Shown here piece by piece: positions 11,761 through 21,390 of a DNA stretch of 64,000 nt (the stretch's first letter is position 1; each line of letters starts with the position of its first letter). The DNA comes from Lutjanus erythropterus (Eukaryota; Chordata; Actinopteri; Lutjaniformes; Lutjanidae), in assembly GCA_020091685.1 (NCBI GenBank), contig CM034594.1, positions 32,856,433-32,920,432 on the forward strand, in the 5' to 3' direction. Below the pieces are notes generated by a model. It was not told the DNA's origin. It saw only the letters and a program-made list of their open reading frames with translations, and did not search any database. The position numbers and the translations under genes are program-made.

Positions 11761-12111
11761 TGCAGCAGTATGATTGCAGCTGTGCAGAGGCGATGAGGAA
11801 GGAGAGGCAGGACTTTGTCTTGACTTTTAACAGTAGGAGAGCATGTAGTAGGAGACTGGATGGATTCCAGTTTCTGTGGTTGCTGAGGTGAGAGCTGCTT
11901 TGTTCTTTGTTCTGGCACAGAGGTAGGCTTTTTCATAGTTGGTCAGTGGTAGGAGGATTTGTCTGACCAAAACGCCCTTTATGGCCTTTGTAGAGCAGGT
12001 AGGGATCTTGGAAGGCTTTGAGGTACAAGACCTTCATACTGTCAAGGCATCTCTAGTGCCTTGCAACCACCAAGCCGGCATTTTTGTAGTCTATGCCTTA
12101 CCAGACTACAC

Positions 12112-14005
12112 TTTGTGAGTGAGAGCACAAGATAACTGAGGAGTTGGTACAGGATATATCTTTGCCAAAGCCAGCGACTGACCTGGTGCTGGAGAGGCTG
12201 GCGGTGGGAATTAGAAGCATTAAACCTAGCAACCCACTGAATCAGCTACTGGCTTGACTGATCACGAGCTTCCCAGGATGGTAACCAGCACACTGAGGCA
12301 CGACCCGCTGACCAGCGAGTGGCTCGGCTGGTCACTGTCTTCTGAGGATGGTCAAACAAGCCAGGATTAGGCACCTGCTGAAACAGCTACAGGCTTGGCT
12401 GGTCCTTAGCTCCCGAGGCTACACTGGCATGCCGAGGCTAACCAGATTAGGCACTAATGGTTGCCTTCTTCTCTTGTATTCATGAGAGCAGGCATCTCTT
12501 CCCCTGCTCACATCTGTGAAGATTCGCAGGTCGCCTCCTGATCAGCTCCACTTCCTTGCTGACCCCAGGCCGAGGTCCCTGCTCCACCTCTGCCCCGCTG
12601 CCAGGCTGTCGTGACGTCAGGACTGCTGAATCCTGTCCTGAGGAACTGGCTCTCCCAGTGTACAGGTCTGTGCATTCCTCACTACATTGGACTACATACA
12701 CTACATTATCCTGCTTGTGTCTGGGTGTTCTGTTTTGCGGCAAAGCTCATTCACCCCAAGGACAGAACACCCAGACACAAGCAGGATAATGTAGTGTATG
12801 TAGTCCAATGTAGTGAGGAATGCACAAACCTGTACACTGGGGAGACAACAACCACTGGACAGGCACATGGTCAAGAGCCAGTTCTCAGGACAGGATTCAG
12901 CAATCCACCACACCTCAAGGCCAAGGGACACTCCTTTGAAGACAATTGACCTTTCTACGAATGCCATGACCTGGATGACTGAGACTAAGGGCCCATCTTA
13001 CCCTCAGTGCAAAGCCGTTGCACCGCCAGTGCAGGTAGTTTTGCTGTCTTACACCAGAGCAAGTGCCATTTTTGCCATGTGTGTAAGATAGCAAATGCAC
13101 TGGCACCGGTCTGTGCCGCTGTGGGTCTAAACGTGAACAAAACAAGGCGTGGCCTGGCACGTTTGCTGTTTTGTGCTCAACACTGGAGTAACAATCACAA
13201 TCACAAAACAACTTCATTCATGGCTATCTCTCTCACAGGAGTGTTGATTAGTTAAGTGTTATTTGAACATATTCTCTATCAGCAATAAAGTGTAGATACA
13301 GAAACTAAAAGCGTCGCATGTGTCTCACGCACACATGTCAACATAATCACTTTTAATTAATGTTAAACAGCCGACGCTACGTGTCTTTAAAGATAAACTC
13401 ACTAATAAGGAATATATATAGCCTAATAAATCTAAACTGACTGGCAAAGTGGCGCAGGCGGGATCACAGCTGTCAGTTGACAGCCTGAGTAGCTGCAGTG
13501 TTTGTGTCTGTGTGTTTGTTAAGATCCAGAAAACAATGACTAAACTAAATTATGATCTATAACATGCAAACATACAAGACACTATATCTGACCACATGAG
13601 TCCGCCCAACCCGAGAGAAAAAGGTTGTGTGCGACTTCCCACTTGTGCTTTAGATCAACGTAAGACAGGGCTCTAAGACTTAACAGACATGAGAGCAAAC
13701 AAGTGATGCCTGCTCTCATGAATACAAGAAGAAAGTGACCATTAGTATCTAATCTGGTTAGCCTCGGCATGCCAGTAACTAGCCTCGAAGCTAAGGACCA
13801 GCTGAGCCGTTAGCTGCTTCAGCGGTGTCTAGTCCTGACGCAAGATTAGTCGAATGAACAGCTGGCTTCTAATTTCCCACCGCCAGCCTCTCAGCACTTG
13901 CATATCATTGGCCAGATCAGTAGCTGGCTTTAGCCTTAATTTTTTTCCTGTACCTTGTAGTTCCTCAGTTAACCCTCCATTTAATCTCTTTATTCTGTGC
14001 TCTCC
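12112..14005. mobile_element. Foldback-type element with inverted outer arms
   Basis: The left arm (about 12112-12500, read in reverse) and right arm (about 13695-14005) match in inverted orientation. Shared words include AATCTGGTTAGCCTCGGCAT, CCCACCGCCAGCCTCTC and ATTCATGAGAGCAGGCAT. The left arm is longer by about 100 bp. The interior holds a second tighter palindrome (12654-12841) with Penelope-like coding fragments, then an unclassified segment (about 12970-13430). It is a plain non-autonomous or composite transposon, with no whole open frame. Confidence 0.6.
12654..12841. repeat. Near-perfect 80-bp palindrome from a Penelope-like element
   Basis: Arms 12654-12733 and 12762-12841 are inverted copies with one visible mismatch and a 28-bp centre. 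Each arm, read outward, encodes VVYVVQCSEECT(N/D)LYTG, the start of a GIY-YIG endonuclease domain like that of Penelope-like retroelements. Beyond the right arm another short piece reads KAKGHSFEDN, also typical of that domain. Head-to-head fragments of this kind are known for this class. Confidence 0.65.
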
Positions 14006-15432
14006 TTTTTTTTTTTTTTTTTAAAGAAAGTCTGTCGGGCGTGTAAAGAGTTAGTGGGAGTGGTCAAATTTGGCCTACCTCTGTGCCAGATCCCTGCTCT
14101 CCTGACTGTGTTTACAGTCTCCTCACAATCGTCCAGCTCCACTGCTCAATCTCCTGCTCCTGGTTAGTTGTGTCAGCTGAAATTTAAAATGTATGAAATG
14201 TTAAGTCTGACATTCAGTTGCACACCTGCACCCCTCAAAGCACAGCAAATTTGATTATCTTGTTTCAGTAGCAGGTTGCTACAGAAAACATGCTAAACAA
14301 GGGCAAGTAGGTCAAATTTGCACTTAAATGTACATCCATCACTGAGCTTCATGCATCCCTGCACACACAATTCAAAATACAACATTTTTAACGCCTGTGT
14401 AGTGTAGAAAGAACATCATATGTGGTAAATAATTTACATAAATGGTGTAAGAGCCAAAAGAAATTGATGAATGTCGTAAGGATGTTCAAAATCAAAACCA
14501 TAATTTATTTTGTTTTAAATTAGAAGAAAATTGCAACTAAACAAATTGAAAACAGCTGTTTACAGTTTTCTCTTCTTCATTTCAGACAAGATGATAATGA
14601 GTAAAATGCCTCAAAAACTCTAGTATACACAACAAGTATGGAAATTTAAATAAAACACATCCAAACTCAAAATCAAGCAGCCTGCCAAAAGCCAAAGACT
14701 TCAATATCAGACAGCCAGCAGTAAATGATCAGTTCAAAAAGAGGAAAGCAGCACAAACAATGTGGGGTGTGTGGGATGACCCACCTCCATTTTAACCTGT
14801 ACAAACATTTTCAGGAGTTTTAGAATTTCATTTTAGAAATTTTTTTAGAAGCAGTGTTTTCTGGTTGGAAATGCAGTTGTGACAGGTTGTTATATGTGGT
14901 TTTTGGCAGACAGCTGCTGTCCTTTTCCCTGTACTGTGTACCAGCACCAAATCTTTAAGTACCGCACCATACTGCCTTTCTTTCACCCATGGACATAAGA
15001 GTGATATCAATCTTGTATCTTATTCTTTCTCTTTTCAAGACACAGCCTGTTTCTCTTGTTTACAACAAACTATCATATTTGTTGATTTTGGAGGCCCCTG
15101 TGGACAAATACAGTAGTGTTTCCATTGCCATAGCCACAAAAAAATCCTTCCTGCTTACTTTAACTGGTTACATACTACTCACTCTAACTTTGCCTGAGTG
15201 CAGATTAGTGTCATCTAGTTTCAAGGAAAATTCAACCTGGTGGTAGGCTATTCCTTTAAGTTATGGGCCAGAGATATTAAGATATTCACAGTTAATTCAA
15301 GCCATGTAACTAACGTAAATGAATTAGATCATTTAAAACAAATGCCAAATATTGAAGCCTACTCCACATTAAAATAGAAAATGCAGACTTCTATGAAACT
15401 TTAACTGGAAGTATGAAAATTGACTTTCTTAC
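14006..15432. other. Intergenic, no gene seen
   Basis: A poly(T) run lies at about 14008-14022. The rest is AT-rich and without a supported gene, apart from a GGTAGGCTATTCCTTTAAG repeat end near 15242. Confidence 0.45.
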
Positions 15433-16735
15433 CAGGTGTGCAGGAGGCCTCAGTCTCAAAGGTTGTGCTGGGTTGAAGGAAACTTTGTTGGTCAGCACGC
15501 AAGGGTAGCAAGAAGCAGTCTTGCCAGCAGGCCGCCCTTGGAGCCTTGGACCTCTGCTGCTTTTCTCCTCTTTGCCTGCTTTTCTCTGTCCTTCTTCTCG
15601 TTTTTGAGTGCCTTTTTTCCTCTTTTTCTTGTGTTTCTCTCTTTCCCTCTTGTATGCCTCTTTGCCTCTTTCTCTTGTCTTTTAGCTCATCCTTCCTCCT
15701 CTTGTATGCCTCTTTCTCTTGTTGTTCTCTCTTTCCTCTCCCTCTTGTGTGCCTCTTTCTGCTCCTTCTCTTGTCTTTTTTTCTCCTTCACCTCCTGCTT
15801 GAATGCGTCTTCCTCCTCTCATTAGTTTTTTCTTTCTGGCCATCCAGTCTTTAAGGGTTTCTCTCTTGCACCCTCGTCCTCTGCTGGTTGTCTGACTGTG
15901 TCTCAGGCCTCCTCCTCCTGGCCCAGTCCAGGACAAAGGACCAGGCCAGCCTTGTTCTATCGTCCTGTTCCTGTCTGCGTCTCCTCTTCCTCCTGCCTTC
16001 TCTGTATCAGCTTCTTATGGTGAGCTCCTGGATCGTGGCTGATCTTATGGCCCTCTCTTTCCAGCTCCTGCTTTTCTTGATCAGTTAATATTGGAGGCTC
16101 TTTTCTCCAACTCCTGGAGAGCAGCCCTTATCCACCAGACCTCCTGTTTTCCTCCTCCTGCCTCTCTTTTAACTCTTCTTCCCTGAGCTTGTCCTTTTCC
16201 CTTTGTACTTGTCCACCTCCTCAAAGGAAAGAAGGACTTTGACCAGCTCTTCCTGCTCCTGTGTGAGACAAGACGTGCTGGTGTCCTCACGAGGCAAAGG
16301 GCTCACCCCTTGCCTCGGTGCCCGTGTGGTGGTGGATGGGCTGGACGGGCTGGTGTCCTCACGAGGCAAAGGGCTCACCCTTTGCCTGTGTGCCCATGCA
16401 ATGGTCGATGGGTTGCCATCCCATGACAAAGGTCTGCCACCGCTTGCCAGTGTGCCTTCACGGTGGTAGATGGGCTGATGACATCACATGGCAAAGGTCT
16501 GCCACCCCTTGCCAGTGCGCTCCCACGGTGGTATAAGGTTTTGACACAAAACAAAGGTCTGCCACCCTTAGTTTGTGCGCCTTCATGGTGGTACAAAGGA
16601 CAGGCCTCCAGGAGACGGGTCTGCCACCCCTTCCTCCAGGCTCCTCCATGGTGGTAAGAGGGCCGAGGTCTCCTGGAGGCCGAGGTCTCAATGGATTTCG
16701 CCGAGAACTCATCATATTTTCACTGTCTTTGAAGA
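15433..16735 (-). other. Possible transcribed segment: acceptor, repeat block, purine-rich block, donor
   Basis: On the minus strand a pyrimidine-rich TTTGTGTTTCTTCAAAG (about 16730) precedes a frame starting MMSSRRNPLRPRPPGDLG that stops after about 85 codons. A Lys/Arg/Glu-rich stretch follows (15550-15950), and the segment ends at a donor-like CACACCTG/GTAAGA (15433). The last 130 or so codons before the donor are open, but purine-rich DNA is poor in stops. No single frame covers the whole segment. It could be a decayed gene, a non-coding exon or plain low-complexity sequence; I do not recognise a family. Confidence 0.3.
16281..16680. repeat. 60-72-bp GC-rich minisatellite, six units
   Basis: The words GGCAAAGGTCTGCCACCCC and GGTGGTA recur six times, with anchors at 16295, 16367, 16427, 16492, 16552 and about 16614. 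Unit lengths are 72, 60, 65, 60 and 62 bp. Since 65 and 62 are not multiples of three, the repeat does not keep one reading frame. Confidence 0.75.
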
Positions 16736-17098
16736 AACACAAACACACACACTGATTATTTCACTGATAAACAATTTCTTCTTCTCCTCCAACCTACAGT
16801 GACTGTGAAAAAGTGAAAAACGAGACAGGCAGTATCTGAGGCCAGTGTTTGTTGGGGATTTAAAATAAGAATTTTGGAGTAATATTTACAATTCATTTCA
16901 CTCAACATGAAATTTCCTCTAGTATAAAGAAGAAACTATAAATGCTGTCCATTTTGCATTTTAGACAGCAAATAAAACAAGTTTACTAGTTTAAGTTGTG
17001 TTGTACTTCACATAATGATGCAAAGAAAATACATTTACCTTTCTGAGCAGAATACAGTTCAACAAAACCAAAACACACGAGCAAAAATCAGGTCTTAC

Positions 17099-17160
17099 CT
17101 CATCAAAGGTTGGTTTGGGAATGAGGCCCAGAATTCTCAGAATTCTATTTGAAAAAGGTT
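17099..17160 (-). other. Splice-donor-like exon end
   Basis: On the minus strand, a frame reading NRILRILGLIPKPTFDE ends at GATGAG/GTAAGACC, a strong donor match. No in-frame ATG is visible upstream. It is the first of a row of GTAAGN donors that continues at 15433, 11728, 11437, 11133 and 10944. Confidence 0.3.
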
Positions 17161-17308
17161 CGTAGTGATGTCACTGACCTGACGTGATGTCACCGTCAGA
17201 GTGAACATGACAGTTCTAATTCCTTTTAAGGACCAGCCATCTTGTCACAAATCCATATAAAAATATTTATTTTTAATGACTTTTTAAAGTGCACTTGCTA
17301 TATTAAAT

Positions 17309-17980
17309 CAGTGTTTCCTGACCTTTTTCCCTTCATCTGTCTTCGAGTAAACTGTCAGCCCTGACTAAGTGACATATTTAAGCATGTTTCATATTATATT
17401 CAATACATAACAATAACCAGACAGAACAACTGTTTACCTTTACAATTAACCAAAATAAAGAACACAGTCACTGCAGGAAAGTTTAAAATGAGAGATTTTA
17501 TTGAAATTTAAGCATATATTATCCAGTGAATATTGCATCAGAGATGTTTTTTCCCTGATATTTTAGAACATTTTTCTCCAATTCTATAATACAGATGCAT
17601 TATGTTTTTGTTTTGTTTTTAGGCCTTAAAAACTTAGGTTAATAGGCCTTTTAAGTATTTTTAGTAGCTTTTCTTTTGACAAATTTAGTTTTTCTTTTTT
17701 CTTCTTTCTTTTCTACTGTTCTGATGCAGGATGAGGCTGTTTATCAGAGTGTGAAGGCGCTGTGAATATAGTTTATGTTCAGGTCTGCACCTGTCTTTAT
17801 CCTGTCAGATATTTTTAAGATTATATCTTAGAGTGCACTTTAAATTTTAAAGATAAATTAATTGATTTGTCTTCACAAGACAATGGCAAGTTTTCCTTTA
17901 AAATCAAGAAGACCTTGTTGCCCTCTGTGTCTCTTTGGCAGCCCATAGTGGGGTCAGGACCCACAGGTTGGGAACCAGTG
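17309..17980. mobile_element. Non-autonomous hAT transposon (MITE), 672 bp
   Basis: The ends CAGTGTTTCCTGACCT and AGGTTGGGAACCAGTG are imperfect inverted repeats (12 of 16 positions). They are flanked by 8-bp direct repeats TATTAAAT (17301-17308) and TACTAAAT (17981-17988) differing at one base, as expected of hAT insertion. There is no transposase inside. The one-base decay suggests an old insertion. Confidence 0.75.
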
Positions 17981-18038
17981 TACTAAATCACCACTGTCAC
18001 TGTCTGATCAGTAGCTTTTAAAAATGGAGTAGTTGTCT

Positions 18039-18200
18039 TTAAAGGGATAGTTCACCCAAAAATAAAAATTCATCATCCAATCATGATACTCGCTGTTCAT
18101 TGTCACATTGGATTGGGGCCAATCATGATACTCAACGTCCAATGTCAAATTGTAGGAGACCAATCATGCGCTAGGTGACATTGACGTAGCCAATGAACTT
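18039..18200 (+). repeat. TTAAAGGGATAGTTCACCC element end plus short tandem repeats
   Basis: TTAAAGGGATAGTTCACCC (18039-18057) is the terminus of an abundant teleost TTAA-type MITE. After it, CCAATCATGATACTC or a near match recurs three times in 100 bp. Confidence 0.5.
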
Positions 18201-18520
18201 CTACGTAGCCAACTTAACTTCATTTTCTTTTTTTCTTCAAATCGCGATTTCTGAAATCCTATTATAGTTATAGTAATAGTTCAGACAGTACACACAAATA
18301 TCACCAGACAGATAAAATATACTTAATTTACCGTGTGATTCAGGATTCAAATGGATGATCCTTGATTTTCTCGTAAAGTGCAGCATTCAAATAGATAATC
18401 CTCAAAAGAAAGTTTGTTGGCCTCAACTGTTTGCCCGCCTCCTACAGAAATACAGTAGTGTTCTGTATTTGTGTAGCCTCTTTAACGTGATTTCTGGATC
18501 ACTCTCAGAATGTAACGTTA

Positions 18521-19234
18521 TTAAAGGACCAGTGTGTAATAATTACAGGAATTTATGTACATAAATGAGATATATTTATTATTATCAATCAACGTAAACT
18601 CATAATCTATATGTTCCCGTTATTTAGAAATAGCCATTTATAGTTACATACTGTCGGGTCGATTTACGGAGATCATCATCCTGCGCCGCCTTACGGCAGC
18701 AAGAGAGCGGACAAACTCACTAACAGTGAGTCTTGGGAAGCCCATGGCGACCTTTTACGACGCCACAGTGTAAACACGGAAGTAGACGGGCAGGATAGAC
18801 GCTGGTGATTGCTGGCAGACCATTTAGCTGTGAACCTTGACTGGCACAGTTTTGACAAATGGAGGATCATACATACACTGTACCAGAACAAAAAGCAGCG
18901 GACAGTGAATCCGTCATCCAAGAAGCGGAGACGCGAAAGAAACTAAGCATGACAGGAAACGGCAAAAACACGAATCAACATCGGTATAGCGCTTACACGA
19001 TGGAAATCGCTGATGGAGGACAAACGCCACAGTGACGCCGAGGTTGCCTGTTTTCTGCTGGACAGGTAATTCATCCTACACATAATTGTAGTTTGTTGTG
19101 AGATAGCTTTCGCCGCCATTTTGTCCGCTGATGCCACCGTGACTTGAGAGAGGGGCGTGTCGGGTAAATCCTCTTAGTTGCAATCTAAGGTTTGAACGCT
19201 AGATGCCGCTGGAAATCACACACTTCTCCTTTAA
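18521..19234. mobile_element. TTAA-flanked non-autonomous DNA transposon, 714 bp
   Basis: It begins TTAAAGGACCAGTGTGTAAT and ends ATCACACACTTCTCCTTTAA. These are inverted repeats matching at about 17 of 20 positions, with the TTAA target site at both edges, in the style of piggyBac or Kolobok. The subterminal AGATGCCGCTGGAAATCACA is the wording of a well-known teleost MITE. There is no transposase. Confidence 0.7.
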
Positions 19235-19480
19235 CAGTATATTACAGTATTCTATGGAAAACGGCAAACCGCCCATAAATATTACCCAGAATGCATTGTT
19301 TTCTACAGTATAGTACCGTTTTAATGGAAAACAGTATGTTACTGTCAGAATTTGACTGTTTTCTTACAGCATTTTGTTACAGTGATGTTACTGAAGGTTT
19401 TACAACTAAAGTACAGTTGCAGTTACCATGTTACTGTGTGAATTTAGTTAATAAGGTATGTCACTCATTTTACAAATAAA
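19235..19480. repeat. ACAGTA-rich dispersed repeat
   Basis: Many ACAGTATT, TTACTGT and ACCGTTTTAATGGAAAAC words make partly self-complementary sequence of a kind common in teleosts. No gene is present. Confidence 0.4.
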
Positions 19481-19689
19481 GAATTTAAAAGAAAGATGAT
19501 TTTTAGGCATTTTGATATTTATATATAATATATAATATAATATTCATATTTATTAATTTTAACTGATAAATAACATTATGTTTCATGCTTAATCATTCAC
19601 TGGCCTCTGGCCTCCTCATTTTGTAAAAAGTGGCCCCAGGCATAACAAGCTGAGTATCCCTGCTGTAAGGCCGTCACACTCCACATGCT

Positions 19690-19862
19690 GTGTGCTGAGA
19701 GACCATCATTAAACACTGGGGATGTTCATGCTCCTTACTCAAAATCAATTCAGCTACACCTGGGTTTTGTTGTGTGGTGCAGTTGTTTACTCCTGTGGGA
19801 TTTATAATGCATTTGTATTATTAAATTAATGATTTTTCTAATCAGCCATCATGAGGTGAGTG
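19690..19862 (+). promoter_or_regulatory. Putative OR-B promoter and leader exon
   Basis: The block includes TTTTGTTGTGTGGTGCAG, a TATA-like GGGATTTATAATGC (about 19797) and a leader ending CATCATGAG/GTGAGTG, a splice-donor match at about 19857. The mirror copy at about 29185-29390 conserves the block, but its donor reads GAGATGAAT and is lost. The 5' leader intron would run to the OR-B coding exon. Confidence 0.5.
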
Positions 19863-19910
19863 TTCTTTGCTATGCATAGCATATACAGTATTTCCTCTGA
19901 CCAGTTTAAT

Positions 19911-20176
19911 GCCTAGCCTATGTAAAGTATTGTCTGAAAAGTAGTATAACACCTATTGAGGAAAAAGAAAATTCTGAGATTATTCTTTATATTAATGAGT
20001 GTCTCGTTTTTGATGAAAAACTGCCTGACTTAGAGATATTAATGATTGTTAGTGTCCACAGAGAATTAAAGAGGGTGGATATTATACTGTCATCACAAGG
20101 CAGGCAGGCAGAAATATTTTTAAGAGGTAAATCAGTAGGTGAATCAGAGTTTGCTGTCATACTATTTAACAAAGGT
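19911..20176 (+). other. Unexplained open frame with a conserved donor upstream of OR-B
   Basis: One frame is open for about 88 codons, reading SITPIEEKENSEIILYINE and, further on, HRELKRVDIILSSQGRQAE, through a donor-like AACAAAG/GTAAGTG at about 20174. It lacks an early ATG. The mirror copy at about 27130-27260 keeps the donor (CACAAAG/GTAAGTG), but its frame is not open. It is either a leftover exon of some repeat or a second leader exon. I do not recognise the protein. Confidence 0.25.
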
Positions 20177-20326
20177 AAGTGTAAATGCTAAATGACTACT
20201 ACTAATATATGATCTACAGATACTACAGAATGTAATTATTATTATTTCTTTTAATGTTTGAGAGGATGTTAAAGTGTTTTATCTAATGTATTGCATCATC
20301 ATGTGCTGAGTAAATTTCCACTCATC

Positions 20327-21298
20327 ATGCCAGAGGGAAATCAGAGCGTTGTGACTGAATTCATCCTGACTGGATTCCCTGGACTTCATCCAGAGTACGA
20401 AGGACTCGCCTCAGCTGTATTGTTCTTTGTTTATTTCTTAACCATGACAGGCAATGTTACAGTTCTTTTTCTTTTTGCGACCGACCGTGGCCTTCATAAG
20501 CCCATGTATTATATCATTCTCAATCTGTGTGCATGTGACATTCTCTTCAGCACCACCACTTTACCAAAGATCATAAGTAAGTATTGGTTTCAATCGGGGG
20601 CCATTTCATTCACTGCTTGCTTTGTCCAGATGTACTTTGTTCACTATCTTGGCTCAGTCAATTCTTTTATTCTCTTCCTAATGGCTTTGGATAGGTATTT
20701 GGCTATCTGCCATCCTCTCAGATATCCACTTGTTCTTAAAAACTCGACCATCCACATTCTCAGTGTTTCTGCATGGATTGTTGCCATGGCAGCCCCTTTA
20801 ATGTTAGTTATTCGGGCGTACCCTCTTCCTTACTGTGCCTCAAACATAATCAACCATTGCTACTGCGATCATATTGGTATAACAGTACTGGCATGCACTG
20901 ACAGGGGCCCTTATGCTCGTCCTGCTTTCGCGTTAGCGATGGTCACACTGCTGGGACCTCTGGCATTCATAGTTTTCTCCTATTGCTCAATAATTATAAC
21001 AATACTAAAGATGGCAAATGTACAAGGTCGTCTCAAAACCATGTCCACTTGTAGTACTCAACTGATTATAGTCACACTCTATTATTTACCCAGATGTCTT
21101 GTATACTTGACCAGTGCTTTTGGTATTAAATTTAGTGCTCATGCACGAATAGTAATCATCATGATGTATAGTCTTTGCCCCCCTATGATTAATCCACTTA
21201 TATACTGTTTAAGAGCTACAGACATGAGGGAGAGTTTGTGGAAGCTTATCAGGAGGAGCGCTCCACAAAAAGCTCAGGTTTCAGCCATTAGTAACTGA
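20327..21298 (+). CDS. Odorant receptor OR-B (intact)
   Basis: Single-exon, seven-helix receptor of 323 residues starting MPEGNQSVVTEFILTGFPGL. The ATG at 20327 is chosen over an upstream in-frame TTG, because the mirror copy begins at the same ATG. Motifs are the N-glycosylation site NQS, TM2 HKPMYYIILNLCACD, TM3 MALDRYLAICHPLRYP, ECL2 HCYCDHIGI, TM6 KTMSTCSTQLIIV and TM7 PPMINPLIYCLR. It is expected to be an odorant sensor in olfactory neurons coupling to Golf; the ligand is unknown. It belongs to a subfamily distinct from OR-A and from the OR-D to OR-G array, though it shares [10 protein letters not shown] with the latter. A decayed mirror copy lies at 25995-26946. Confidence 0.95.
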   Translation: MPEGNQSVVTEFILTGFPGLHPEYEGLASAVLFFVYFLTMTGNVTVLFLFATDRGLHKPMYYIILNLCACDILFSTTTLPKIISKYWFQSGAISFTACFVQMYFVHYLGSVNSFILFLMALDRYLAICHPLRYPLVLKNSTIHILSVSAWIVAMAAPLMLVIRAYPLPYCASNIINHCYCDHIGITVLACTDRGPYARPAFALAMVTLLGPLAFIVFSYCSIIITILKMANVQGRLKTMSTCSTQLIIVTLYYLPRCLVYLTSAFGIKFSAHARIVIIMMYSLCPPMINPLIYCLRATDMRESLWKLIRRSAPQKAQVSAISN

Positions 21299-21390
21299 TG
21301 AATGAATACATTATTCAGTGTCTTTACTGTCTTTTCTTTTTATCCATCTCTCTTCATGAGAACTGGAAAGCTGCATAACAAATATTGATT

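Larger units (their letters stand above)
4665..21390 (+). repeat. Left arm of an unequal inverted duplication
   Basis: Four blocks match the reverse complement of 25910-32760, in mirror order. They are OR-A with both flanks (4665-6000), a non-coding block (about 7560-7775), the OR-B leader region (about 19680-20200) and OR-B with its 3' flank (20290-21390). The stretch between about 7775 and 19680 has no counterpart in the right arm. Confidence 0.85.

Noticed and set aside
13007-13255. Plus-strand frame with many Cys and His (MQSRCTASAGSF)
   Set aside because: It lies in a GC-richer repeat segment within the foldback element and has no family resemblance.
15436-15854. Plus-strand Ser/Phe/Leu-rich frames that look membrane-spanning
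   Set aside because: They are the pyrimidine-rich strand of a low-complexity block; TTC/CTC runs give false hydrophobic peptides.
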